A stretch of DNA of 15,158 nucleotides, from positions 1-15,158 of the forward strand of contig CAYQZZ010000050.1 in the NCBI GenBank assembly GCA_964422155.1, in the 5' to 3' direction. The translations under genes were made by a program, and so were the position numbers. Positions within the stretch are counted from its first letter, which is position 1, and every line of letters begins with the position of its first letter. The notes under the pieces are model-generated. The model had not been told where the DNA came from and did no database searches. It saw only the letters and a program-made list of their open reading frames with translations. Positions 7,057-14,226 of the stretch are shown here, piece after piece. The stretch is from JBGPRB01 sp964422155. GTDB lineage: Bacteria > Chloroflexota > Dehalococcoidia > Dehalococcoidales > RBG-16-60-22.

Positions 7057-8463
7057 CTACGCATCCCCTGTGGCTGCCCGCACTCGCTTAACGATAGCTT
7101 CAATCCGCCTGCCCTTAGCGGGGTCGGATACAGCACTGATACCGCCGATAAGGCAGGCTGTAGACTCAAAGAGCGTATCAATAATTTTAAGGTTGTGCCG
7201 GGCTATTGTCCGGCCGGTCTCCGTATTTTCGATAAGCAAATCAGCATCTTCCGGCAGGAACGCCTCGGTGGCGCCCCACGTGGGAATCACCCGGTAGTGT
7301 CCAAGATGGTTGTCACGGGCATATTTATCAGCGATATTCACATACTCCGAAGCTAAACGGAACGGCTCTTCTCTGGCCGCAATAAGCTGCCGCAACCCAC
7401 CGGTATCATTTACGGAAAGCTCCTGACTCACCACCGCCACCAGCCTGACCCGGCGTAACTTCAGGTCCAGAACCTCTTTTACCGGGCTCGACGGGAACTG
7501 TGCCAGGTGGTCGGCAAGCCAGTCCCGACCGGTAATGGCCAGGTCGAAATTCCCGTTGGCAACCTGCAACGGCATGTCCTGGGGTCGGATAACCTTGACC
7601 GAAACCCCATCGATATCAATTTTCGGGCGCCGATTGCCCGTCTTAGACGGATAATCGTCTATTTTAATACCAGCCCGGTTCAATAATGCAACGGTCTGCT
7701 GCTGCTGGTGGCCGTCGGGTAAAGCCAGCCTGACGGTATCATCAGCGGATTCCCGGGCGGAAAAACGCGCGGCTATCTTCTCCTGATTTAATTCCTCTTT
7801 TTCAGGCGCCCTTTTTTCAACCTCCATCAGCGTGTCGCAAATAGATGTTACAATTCTATCAAGATTCCTGTTTTCCCAGCTATTCCTGTTAGCAATGAGA
7901 AAGGCACTGAAGTCCAGCACCCGGCTCACCGGCACCATGCCGCAGGCAGCCAGTTCCGTCGATGTCCCGACCGAAAGCAGCACCATATCGGCATTCTCCG
8001 GGGGGTAGGCCTCGGCGGCGCCCCATACCGGGAAGACACTGAAGCGGCTCAGGCGCTTTTTCAAGGCAAAAGCCTCCGCCATGTTAGGATACTCGCTCGC
8101 GATACGCACCAGGGTCCCATTCCGCAGCAACTCTACCGGCGAGGAGGCCGACGCCGCGTAAAGCGTGCCTTTCCCATACAACAGGTCTTTGACCTTGACG
8201 AGATCGCTGCTCGGATATTTCGTCAACAGTTCTTCTATCCAGTCCAGGCAGCAAATCCCCAGGTCATAGTTCCCCATGGCTATCTGGATGGGTATATCCC
8301 TCTCGTGAAAGACCCTGATAAGGAGGTCCGGGAACTTCTGCGACCTTGGCCGGTAGAAGCCCATTTCGGAGTGATATTCATTGAGACCCCAGTCCGCTTT
8401 CTGGAGCATAGCCGCCGTCTTCCGGAGTAAACGCCCTTTAGGCAGGGCTATTTTTATCGCCAC
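7057..8463 (-). CDS. hisG: Tandem-fused ATP phosphoribosyltransferase (HisG-HisG)
   Basis: HisG condenses ATP and PRPP in the first, feedback-controlled step of histidine synthesis. Short HisG has ~210 residues and long HisG ~300; this protein has 468 and consists of two HisG catalytic units in a row, ~1-215 and ~243-468, joined by a charged linker (KRAPEKEELNQEK region). Parallel motifs are LPKG 7-10 / LPDG 248-251, GNYDLGI 64-70 / GNFDLAI 304-310, SEYPNMAE 123-130 / SEYVNIAD 372-379 and PVWGAAEA 145-152 / PTWGATEA 394-401. The N-unit keeps PKGR, but its PRPP loop reads VGTSTE. The C-unit keeps a good PRPP loop, ETGRT (415-419), but has PDGH in place of PKGR. The GTG at 8463 is supported by GGAGGGGGAAG just upstream and by the position of PKGRL near the N-terminus. 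It overlaps hisZ by 26 nt. No long-form regulatory domain is present, which fits a HisZ partner. Confidence 0.9.
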   Translation of the reverse strand: MAIKIALPKGRLLRKTAAMLQKADWGLNEYHSEMGFYRPRSQKFPDLLIRVFHERDIPIQIAMGNYDLGICCLDWIEELLTKYPSSDLVKVKDLLYGKGTLYAASASSPVELLRNGTLVRIASEYPNMAEAFALKKRLSRFSVFPVWGAAEAYPPENADMVLLSVGTSTELAACGMVPVSRVLDFSAFLIANRNSWENRNLDRIVTSICDTLMEVEKRAPEKEELNQEKIAARFSARESADDTVRLALPDGHQQQQTVALLNRAGIKIDDYPSKTGNRRPKIDIDGVSVKVIRPQDMPLQVANGNFDLAITGRDWLADHLAQFPSSPVKEVLDLKLRRVRLVAVVSQELSVNDTGGLRQLIAAREEPFRLASEYVNIADKYARDNHLGHYRVIPTWGATEAFLPEDADLLIENTETGRTIARHNLKIIDTLFESTACLIGGISAVSDPAKGRRIEAIVKRVRAATGDA

Positions 8464-9700
8464 CTTCCCCCTCCATTAGCCTCAGGACTTCATTAATCGA
8501 TTGAGCATCAATCCTTACGGACTTAATGTTATCAACCAGCGTAAATACCGGTGCTTCATCGCGCACCTCAAGTGTCCACCTCATATCTGATTTCCGCCCA
8601 TCAAGGTCGAACTCGGCAATATAACCAGCCCTACGCAGGCTGTCAGCGGCTTTAAAAGCCTGCTTCACGGCATCGGCATCGCCAGCCTTCACCCTGACCA
8701 CAATTCTTTTAGGTAAAGGAGGGGCGATGGCTTCCGTTTTCACCAGACTCATCAGGCGGTCAAGGTAAAGAGCGAACCCGGAAGCGGGTACGTCGCCTCC
8801 CCCCATAGATGGAATCAGGGCATCATACCGCCCTCCCCCGCCTATTTTCTCCTTGCCGATAAAAAGCTGGAATATCATGCCCGTATAGTATTCGAACCCG
8901 GTCCCAGAAGCTATATTTATCTGGTATTTCAACCCCAGGTTATCCAGAAGAGCCACGGTCTTAAAGAAATCATCGAGAGGCGTGCGTATTTCGGGCACAC
9001 TACGGGTCAGGAGAGCCCTCTGGTTCCTGAGAAATTCCGGCGATTGCCTATTCAGACTTAACAAAGGAAGGACGTTTCCAAGCTCCGGCGACTCCCGGCT
9101 TATTTTAGCCAACGCTTCCGCATCACCATCGAGAATACGGTCGAGCATCCGGTTCTGCTCTTCCTCACCCAGACCGAGTTTTACCAGCAACGACTTAATC
9201 AGACCGGCGTGCGATAGCCTTAACTCCACGCCTTTCAGCCCTAATTTTTTCAGAATTTCCAGAGACAGTGCTATCAGCTCGGCATCCGCCATGGCGGACC
9301 CCGCCCCGATAAGCTCAGCGCCGCACTGCCACCTCTCCCGCGTTTTCTCCCCCGCCTCCTCAAAAATGAAAATGCTCGTGGCGTAAAAAAGCCTGGCCAG
9401 CTCCCGGCCCTGCATGTTTTCGATGTACAGTCTGGCTACCGGGATGGTGCCATCAGGACGCAGCACAACCCTCTCCCCGCTCCAGCCATCCCAGTCGAGG
9501 AAGGAGTATACCTTACCCAGCTTACTTGGCGTGAGCGTCCCCGCCGAAGTAAATAGGTGCAGATACTCGATGGTCGGAGTCCTGACCTCCCGGTACCCCC
9601 ATTTTGAAAAGCAGTCGCGGCAAATCCCCTCAAGCAGCCGGAATACCGTCATTTCCGCCGGGGAAAGGTCACGCATTCCTTTACATCTCTGGATTTTCAT
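8438..9700 (-). CDS. hisZ: ATP phosphoribosyltransferase regulatory subunit (HisRS-like)
   Basis: This 420-residue protein has the class II histidyl-tRNA synthetase fold but has lost residues required for aminoacylation, as expected of HisZ, the regulatory partner of short-form HisG. Retained are VLRPDGTIPVAR (79-90) and GGGGRYD (287-293). Changed are motif 2, where FRxE reads FIFEE (111-115) without the arginine, and the histidine-binding RGLDYYTG, which reads GTGFEYYTG (266-274), also lacking its arginine. Residues ~328-410 form a degenerate anticodon-binding-like domain. HisZ is slightly longer than usual (~390). The ATG at 9700 has AGGGAAAAAG upstream. Its 3' end overlaps hisG by 26 nt, so the partners are made in register. 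A true hisS is the alternative, but the lost residues and the operon argue against it. Confidence 0.88.
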   Translation of the reverse strand: MKIQRCKGMRDLSPAEMTVFRLLEGICRDCFSKWGYREVRTPTIEYLHLFTSAGTLTPSKLGKVYSFLDWDGWSGERVVLRPDGTIPVARLYIENMQGRELARLFYATSIFIFEEAGEKTRERWQCGAELIGAGSAMADAELIALSLEILKKLGLKGVELRLSHAGLIKSLLVKLGLGEEEQNRMLDRILDGDAEALAKISRESPELGNVLPLLSLNRQSPEFLRNQRALLTRSVPEIRTPLDDFFKTVALLDNLGLKYQINIASGTGFEYYTGMIFQLFIGKEKIGGGGRYDALIPSMGGGDVPASGFALYLDRLMSLVKTEAIAPPLPKRIVVRVKAGDADAVKQAFKAADSLRRAGYIAEFDLDGRKSDMRWTLEVRDEAPVFTLVDNIKSVRIDAQSINEVLRLMEGEGGDKNSPA

Positions 9701-9945
9701 ACTTTTTCCCTATAACCGGAACATAAATACTATATTAATTTACACTAATTTACGCAGCTATTCAATTCTGGCTATTCGAGGGGAATCATTTATAGAATAT
9801 TTATCGCTCAATTCTAAAGATTTATGCCCTATTTATTTTATCTGGCGTAGAATGGGATATCGAAATGAACCAGCGATAAATTCAAGCGGATTTTACGCAC
9901 GGAGGAAAAAGTCCGCACTTATAGCATTCGGGAGGTCGAGTAACC
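9701..9945. other. Divergent intergenic region between hisZ and the ArlH-like gene
   Basis: This AT-rich 245-bp gap must hold the start signals for the his block (leftward) and the ATPase gene (rightward). A weak - strand promoter candidate for hisZ is TTGAAT (9765-9760) with TAAATT (9742-9737) at 17-bp spacing, each matching consensus at 4 of 6. The octamer TAATTTAC is repeated in tandem at 9736 and 9746. Near the right end, 9886-9916 can fold as GCGGA/TCCGC extended by TTTT/AAAA with a 2-nt bulge; its loop carries an extra GGAGG. The hisB-type TGTTA-N7-TAACA operator is absent here. Confidence 0.4.
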
Positions 9946-10680
9946 ATGCTGGGTATGACAACTACTAATGACCCCGGTACATCGGGTATCAGGGACATCG
10001 CGGAAGCTTTAGGCGGCGGTATCAAGGAAAGCTCCCTGATGATGATAGAAGGCGAAACCAAGACCGGTAAGAGCGTATTGACTCAGCATATAGCTTACGG
10101 AGTCCTGCACTCAAGAGGTAGTGCGATAGCCTACTACTCTTCGGAATACGGTTCCGACGGCCTGATTGCCCAGATGGAATCGATGGACCTGGAAACCAGA
10201 CATGAGGTGGGGACCGACCGCTTCCGAATTTATAAAATGGATACGACCAATGTTTTAAGACGCGGTGAAAAACTACTCAAACTCATCATTGAGCATATTT
10301 TAACACTTCCTCCACGATTCAAGCTGGCTATCATAGACTCCCCGTCACTATTCATGATTCGTCTCAGCCCGCGAGTTAAAGTAGATTTTCTGCAAGCGTG
10401 CAAAGAACTCTGCGAACATGATAGGTCGATTATCCTGGTAATAGACACCCATATTTTAGAAACCAAAGCCCTGATGCGCGCTTATGCGATGAGCGATTAC
10501 TACTTGAGGCTCAAGTCCCAGGACCCGCTGCTTGAACCGGGCCAGATTGACACCCGGGTCATCAAAATGCTGGAAGTAACCAAACTCGGCGGTGCGGAAC
10601 GGCGGGGGGAAGGTATCAAGTTTGAGATAAAGCCCAATATAGGCATCCATATTCTTCCATTTGTGCGAGTAAAGGTCTAG
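9946..10680 (+). CDS. ArlH/FlaH-type KaiC-like ATPase, orphan
   Basis: A 244-residue RecA/KaiC-superfamily ATPase most like the archaellum protein ArlH (FlaH). It has the GGGI entry (23-26), Walker A GETKTGKS (36-43), an acidic SSE (65-67) at the position of the catalytic glutamate pair of KaiC-like proteins, and Walker B LAIIDSPS (127-134). The length equals a single ArlH or KaiC domain, with no second copy. In archaea ArlH works with ArlI and ArlJ at the base of the archaellum, and related genes occur in some Chloroflexota. No ArlI, ArlJ, pilin or chemotaxis gene is near, so its job here is unknown. The ATG at 9946 has GGGAGG upstream at usable spacing; a second ATG at 9955 lies too far from it. 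A weak 5-bp hairpin, AACGC/GCGTT (10685-10702), follows the stop. Confidence 0.75.
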   Translation: MLGMTTTNDPGTSGIRDIAEALGGGIKESSLMMIEGETKTGKSVLTQHIAYGVLHSRGSAIAYYSSEYGSDGLIAQMESMDLETRHEVGTDRFRIYKMDTTNVLRRGEKLLKLIIEHILTLPPRFKLAIIDSPSLFMIRLSPRVKVDFLQACKELCEHDRSIILVIDTHILETKALMRAYAMSDYYLRLKSQDPLLEPGQIDTRVIKMLEVTKLGGAERRGEGIKFEIKPNIGIHILPFVRVKV

Positions 10681-10810
10681 CAACAACGCTACCAGAGGCG
10701 TTACTTTATTCAATTCTGTTTGCGTTTGGCCGTTCCCCGAAGTCACTGCAGGATATAACCAAAACCAAATAAAACCCATTATTCCATGTCTATCTCTACC
10801 CTGCCTGTTG

Positions 10811-10852
10811 TGGTATTATCTACCTGTAGCCAGTTCAGTCCAGAGGTAGATA
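10811..10852 (+). promoter_or_regulatory. Possible extended -10 promoter and inverted repeat before birA
   Basis: TGG-TATTAT (10811-10819) looks like an extended -10 with no good -35. A perfect 9-bp inverted repeat, TATCTACCT (10817-10825) and AGGTAGATA (10844-10852), overlaps it and runs into the ribosome-binding region of the gene at 10860. It could be an operator, or an RNA stem hiding the ribosome site if transcription starts further upstream. The rest of the 10681-10859 gap shows no gene. Confidence 0.35.
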
Positions 10853-10859
10853 GAAAATC

Positions 10860-11639
10860 GTGGTAAAAAATCTTTCGCCGTCAGCAATTACCAGAGGATT
10901 GAAGACCAACTTCATCGGGCAAAAAGTCATATACTATCCACGTCTGCCTTCGACCATGGACGCCGCCCGGCAAGAGGCCCGGCGGGGGGCTAAAGAAGGT
11001 ACTGTTATTATTGCCGGAGAGCAGACCGGGGGCAGGGGCAGATTAAAGCGTACCTGGCTTTCACCTCCAGGGAACATAGCTTTATCCATCATTCTTTATC
11101 CGGACATAGCCAGTCTACCCTACCTTGTAATGATAGCTTCGCTGGCAGTGGTTCACAGTATTGAGACAGTCACCGGCCTGAAAACGCAGATAAAATGGCC
11201 TAACGATATACTTATCGGCGGAAAAAAGGTATGCGGAATTTTAATAGAGAACGAGGTGAGGGGGAACAGGGTAGCCTGTGCCAGTATCGGCATCGGTATC
11301 AATGTCGATTTGAAGGTTTCCGACTTCATCGAGATTTCGACCACGGCTACCAGTTTGAACAAAGAATCGGACAGCGTTGTTCTGGGGACGAAAATAATCA
11401 GGTCGCTTCTGACCGAATTGGAAAGGTTATACCTGGCACTAAAGGCAGGAGAACCAATCTACGAAGCATGGCGGAATAGACTGGCAACACTGGGCAAAAA
11501 AGTCAAAGTAAAGTCAGGCAGACACACCCTCGAAGGCACCGCCGAGGCAGTCGATGAAAGCGGTGCGCTAAGGCTACGCCATGCCGATGGCACTTTAACC
11601 AGAGTTATCGCCGGAGATGTCAGCCTGCGCGAGGAATAA
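10860..11639 (+). CDS. birA: Biotin-[acetyl-CoA-carboxylase] ligase, monofunctional
   Basis: This enzyme activates biotin with ATP and transfers it to a lysine on biotin carboxyl carrier domains. The 259 residues cover the catalytic domain and a C-terminal SH3-like domain (~213-259). Visible motifs are LPSTMDAAR (29-37), the biotinyl-AMP loop GGRGRLKRTWLSPPG (57-71), KWPNDI (112-117) and GKKVCGILIE (121-130), whose lysine corresponds to the catalytic E. coli K183. The N-terminal winged-helix DNA-binding domain of bifunctional BirA is absent, so this form should not repress transcription itself. The start is a GTG at 10860 with AGAGGTAG about 10 nt upstream; no upstream extension resembles an HTH. 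It is followed by a hairpin at 11652-11679 that also ends the opposite transcript. No biotin-dependent carboxylase is in the window. Confidence 0.93.
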   Translation: MVKNLSPSAITRGLKTNFIGQKVIYYPRLPSTMDAARQEARRGAKEGTVIIAGEQTGGRGRLKRTWLSPPGNIALSIILYPDIASLPYLVMIASLAVVHSIETVTGLKTQIKWPNDILIGGKKVCGILIENEVRGNRVACASIGIGINVDLKVSDFIEISTTATSLNKESDSVVLGTKIIRSLLTELERLYLALKAGEPIYEAWRNRLATLGKKVKVKSGRHTLEGTAEAVDESGALRLRHADGTLTRVIAGDVSLREE

Positions 11640-11679
11640 AAAGAAAAGCCAGCGTGGGAGAGGTACCCCCCTCCCACGC
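11639..11679 (-). terminator. Rho-independent terminator of the nfeD-slipin operon, possibly bidirectional
   Basis: A perfect 9-bp GC-rich stem, GCGTGGGAG (11652-11660) with CTCCCACGC (11671-11679), and a 10-nt loop. On the - strand it is followed by TGG and then a U-rich tail (CTTTTCTTTTT), so it is a good terminator for the slipin transcript that ends at 11712. On the + strand, after birA, the tail is not T-rich and termination would be weak. Confidence 0.75.
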
Positions 11680-11711
11680 AACTGCGGCTCGTTATCTTTA
11701 ACCTCGACCGG

Positions 11712-12482
11712 TTATTTATTAGTTTTTTCGGTATCGCCACCATATTTAGTGAAAGCTCTGAGAAGCTCCATAGGCAGGGGGAAGATTATGGTGCTTATTT
11801 TTTCCGAGGCTATTTCAGTAAGCGTGGACAGGTAGCGAAGCTGTATGGCGACTGGCTCCCGGGCGATAATGGCTGCCGCCTGGACCAGCTTCTCCGAGGC
11901 CTGGAGCTCGCCCTCGGCATGGATGATTTTGGCTCGCCTCTCTCTTTCAGCTTCAGCCTGGGCCGCCATGGACCGCTTCATTTCCTCGGCAAGCTCGACT
12001 TCCTTAATCTCGACAGTGCTGACCTTGACACCCCAGGGGTCGGTATGTTCGTCGATTATTTTCTGCAGCATTTGATTGAGCTTTTCCCGCTTGGTCAGCA
12101 GCTCATCAAGCTCGGACTGTCCCAGTACATTTCTCAGCGTGGTCTGGGATATCTGCGAAGTGGCCCTGACGTGGTCCAGTACCTTGACCACGGAATCCTC
12201 GACATTAACTACCCTGAAGTAGACCACGGCATTGACCCGGACGGTGACGTTATCCCTGGTGATGACCTCCTGTGACGGTACGTCCAGAGTCACCACTCTC
12301 GTGTCCACCTTCACCCACTTGTCAACAAAGGGGATGATGAAAAAGAGGCCGGGACCCTTAGCCCCCACCAGCCGCCCCAGGCGAAAGACAACACCCCGCT
12401 CATATTCAAAGGCAATTTTGACTGACATGAAGACGACTAAAAGAAAAACGACAGCAATAATACCGATAGCAATTGGGCTCAT
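11712..12482 (-). CDS. Slipin, stomatin-like SPFH/Band 7 membrane protein
   Basis: A 256-residue prokaryotic stomatin (slipin). One hydrophobic segment at ~3-20 anchors it. The SPFH domain runs from ~25 (YERGVVFRLGR, 27-37) through GPGLFFIIPFVDKWVKVDTR (43-62) and TRDNVTVRVNAVVYFR (75-90) to ~165. A charged, alanine-rich coiled coil, roughly 166-205, drives oligomer formation. These proteins form large ring assemblies on the inner membrane and are typically encoded beside NfeD, whose protease domain is known in Pyrococcus (PH1510) to cleave the C-terminal region of its stomatin partner. Here both NfeD-type genes lie directly upstream. The ATG at 12482 has an ideal AAAGGAGG site. It is 13 bp downstream of the short NfeD gene and ends 33 bp before the terminator stem. 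Confidence 0.95.
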   Translation of the reverse strand: MSPIAIGIIAVVFLLVVFMSVKIAFEYERGVVFRLGRLVGAKGPGLFFIIPFVDKWVKVDTRVVTLDVPSQEVITRDNVTVRVNAVVYFRVVNVEDSVVKVLDHVRATSQISQTTLRNVLGQSELDELLTKREKLNQMLQKIIDEHTDPWGVKVSTVEIKEVELAEEMKRSMAAQAEAERERRAKIIHAEGELQASEKLVQAAAIIAREPVAIQLRYLSTLTEIASEKISTIIFPLPMELLRAFTKYGGDTEKTNK

Positions 12483-12495
12483 TTATTTACCTCCT

Positions 12496-12789
12496 TTATT
12501 GTTTCCTAGTTACCATTAACTTTAAGCCATCGACCCCGGTAATAATCACCTCCTCTTCGGGTTCTGCACGGCCTTTATCGACGACGGCGGTCCAGTGTTC
12601 TCCCTCGACAAGCACTAAACCTTTCGGGTCCAGGGCTATTTCCACAACAGCTTTTCTACCAACGAGTTCTTCTCTCCCGGCGGCTATTTTCCTCTGATGG
12701 GCATGGACTACCCAGATAACCACAAAGACCAGCAAGATAATTACAACAATTATTATAACGGCTAACAACCAGGCATCGATATATAGCAA
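12496..12789 (-). CDS. Short NfeD-like protein: one membrane segment plus OB-fold domain
   Basis: A 97-residue protein with one transmembrane helix (~6-29) followed by a soluble NfeD C-terminal OB-fold domain (~41-96). It closely parallels the end of the long NfeD encoded just upstream: GREELVGRKAVVEIALDPKG here against GREDLIGKTATVKVALNPEG there, and DGLKLMVTRKQ against DGLTLYVIKKQ. It therefore looks like a tandem duplicate of that module. The start is an unusual TTG at 12789, chosen because AAAGGAGG lies 6 nt upstream and there is no in-frame ATG before the OB-fold. It sits between long nfeD and the slipin gene with gaps of 33 and 13 bp, so one transcript is likely. It probably acts as an extra membrane adaptor for the slipin ring; the exact role is unknown. 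Confidence 0.88.
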   Translation of the reverse strand: MLYIDAWLLAVIIIVVIILLVFVVIWVVHAHQRKIAAGREELVGRKAVVEIALDPKGLVLVEGEHWTAVVDKGRAEPEEEVIITGVDGLKLMVTRKQ

Positions 12790-12822
12790 AGAGAGCCTCC
12801 TTTGCTTCTTTAGCTTAATTTG

Positions 12823-14142
12823 TTAAGGTATTTTTTGCTTTTTAATGACGTACAGCGTCAGGCCGTCAATCCTTTTAATAACCACCTCCTCGCCGGGTTT
12901 CACCTCACCACTTTCGGAGATAGCCGTCCAGCGTTCACCTTTGAAGAATACAGTACCTTCAGGGTTCAAAGCAACTTTTACCGTGGCTGTCTTGCCTATC
13001 AGGTCCTCGCGGCCGGTCTTAGCCTGTTTGCGGTGAGCGACCACGGCACGATGGATAATAAACGTAAGAGCCCCGGTGATAATAATTGTTACCGTGGCAA
13101 TAAGCCAGGGGTCAATCTGGAATACGGGAGATGCCCCTTTAAAGAGAATTAAAGAGCCAGCAACCAGAGATACCACGCCACCGACGGTGAACAAGCCGAA
13201 GGAGGTCGAGAGCACCTCGCCAATAAAGAGACCTATGGCTAAAAGTATTAAGAGTATCCCGGCGTAGTTCACCGGCAGCACGCCCAGCGAGTAGAAAGCC
13301 ATCAGCAGGCTGATGCCGCCGACGATTCCCGGGAAAATAAGGCCGGGGTTAAATATTTCCGCCATGATACCTAACGTGGCCACGCTGAGCAATAAATAGG
13401 CGATATTCGGGTCGGCGATAGCATACAGGAACTTCTCGATGGTCCCCATGGGGACATCTTTGATGACGGCACCCCTGGTCTGCAGAGTGACCTGCTGGTT
13501 GTAAAGGAGGGTCACCTGCCTGCCGTCCAGCTGAGCAACGAGGGTTTCGAGGTCCGGAGCAATCATATCGATAACATTCAATTCCAGGGCCTCTTGCTCG
13601 GTGGCGGAAACACTTTCCCTGACGGCTTTTTCCGCCCACTCCAAATTACGTCCATGGGCTTCGGCCAGGCTCCTTATTAAAGCGGCGGCGTCATTTACCA
13701 CCTTTTCCTCCATCGTTTTAGACATGGCTTGTTCGCCCTCTTCGCCGATACTCACCGGATGAGCGGCGCCAATGGCGGTATTCGGCGCCATGACGGCCAC
13801 GTGGGCGGCTATGGTAATGAAGACACCGGCGGAGGCAGCCCGTGCTCCGGCTGGTGATACGTACACGACAATCGGTACGTGGGAGTTGACGATAAGCTGG
13901 ACGATATCACGCATGGCTTTATCCAGTCCGCCGGGCGTATCCATCCGGATGATAAGGGCCCGGGCACCATTATCCTCAGCCTGTTTTATGCCGCGTTCGA
14001 CGTAATCAACAAGGACGGGATTGATGGTGCCTTTGATGGTAATAACGTCAATCACGGGTGTCTGCGCCTGGGCACCGGTAGCTAGAGAAATTGCCAGCAG
14101 CAAGAACGTAAACAATAGAATGATGCGCCTGATTTTTATCAT
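12823..14142 (-). CDS. nfeD: Long-form NfeD: membrane-bound ClpP-class serine protease
   Basis: A 439-residue NfeD (NfeD1b-like). A signal peptide (basic start, hydrophobic core, ATGAQAQ cleavage region near 26) precedes a ClpP/SppA-class protease domain (~30-225) with RMDTPGG (66-72) and the nucleophile in ASAGVFI, Ser104. Lys147 in MEEKVVNDAA is the likely partner of a Ser-Lys dyad, by analogy with PH1510. Several hydrophobic membrane segments span ~245-370, and the OB-fold domain is at ~380-435. The protease domain should face outside the cytoplasm and cleave or remodel membrane proteins with slipin. I chose the ATG at 14142; a TTG at 14145 directly before it is also possible, with AAAAGG 5-8 nt upstream. 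It is the first gene of a three-gene operon with its own promoter. Confidence 0.94.
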   Translation of the reverse strand: MIKIRRIILLFTFLLLAISLATGAQAQTPVIDVITIKGTINPVLVDYVERGIKQAEDNGARALIIRMDTPGGLDKAMRDIVQLIVNSHVPIVVYVSPAGARAASAGVFITIAAHVAVMAPNTAIGAAHPVSIGEEGEQAMSKTMEEKVVNDAAALIRSLAEAHGRNLEWAEKAVRESVSATEQEALELNVIDMIAPDLETLVAQLDGRQVTLLYNQQVTLQTRGAVIKDVPMGTIEKFLYAIADPNIAYLLLSVATLGIMAEIFNPGLIFPGIVGGISLLMAFYSLGVLPVNYAGILLILLAIGLFIGEVLSTSFGLFTVGGVVSLVAGSLILFKGASPVFQIDPWLIATVTIIITGALTFIIHRAVVAHRKQAKTGREDLIGKTATVKVALNPEGTVFFKGERWTAISESGEVKPGEEVVIKRIDGLTLYVIKKQKIP

Positions 14143-14165
14143 CAATTTAGCCTTTTATTTTTCCT

Positions 14166-14194
14166 ATTATAATTGTATAACAGTTTTAATGCAA
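14166..14194 (-). promoter_or_regulatory. Promoter of the nfeD operon
   Basis: On the - strand TTGCAT (14194-14189) and TATAAT (14171-14166) are 17 bp apart, a near-consensus sigma-70 promoter with a perfect -10. The predicted start is near 14159, leaving a leader of about 17 nt before nfeD. It is back to back with the rRNA promoter; the two -35 elements are separated by 22 bp. Confidence 0.7.
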
Positions 14195-14210
14195 TTAAAA
14201 ATCATCGGCA

Positions 14211-14226
14211 CCGTTGTTGACAACGG
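14211..14226. promoter_or_regulatory. Palindrome over the rRNA -35 element
   Basis: CCGTTGT-TG-ACAACGG is a perfect 7-bp inverted repeat with a 2-bp centre, and the rRNA -35 hexamer TTGACA (14217-14222) is embedded in it. It also lies between the two divergent promoters. It may be a protein-binding site that affects one or both; no regulator can be named. Confidence 0.4.

Noticed and set aside
8438..9700. Annotation as a true histidyl-tRNA synthetase
   Set aside because: The motif 2 arginine and the RGLDYY arginine are both replaced, and the gene overlaps a HisG lacking the long-form regulatory domain, so HisZ is the better call.
9414..9968. A 184-codon + strand frame running from hisZ antisense across the intergenic region into the ArlH-like gene
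   Set aside because: It overlaps two well-supported genes and the composition changes along its length; no family resemblance and no credible start.
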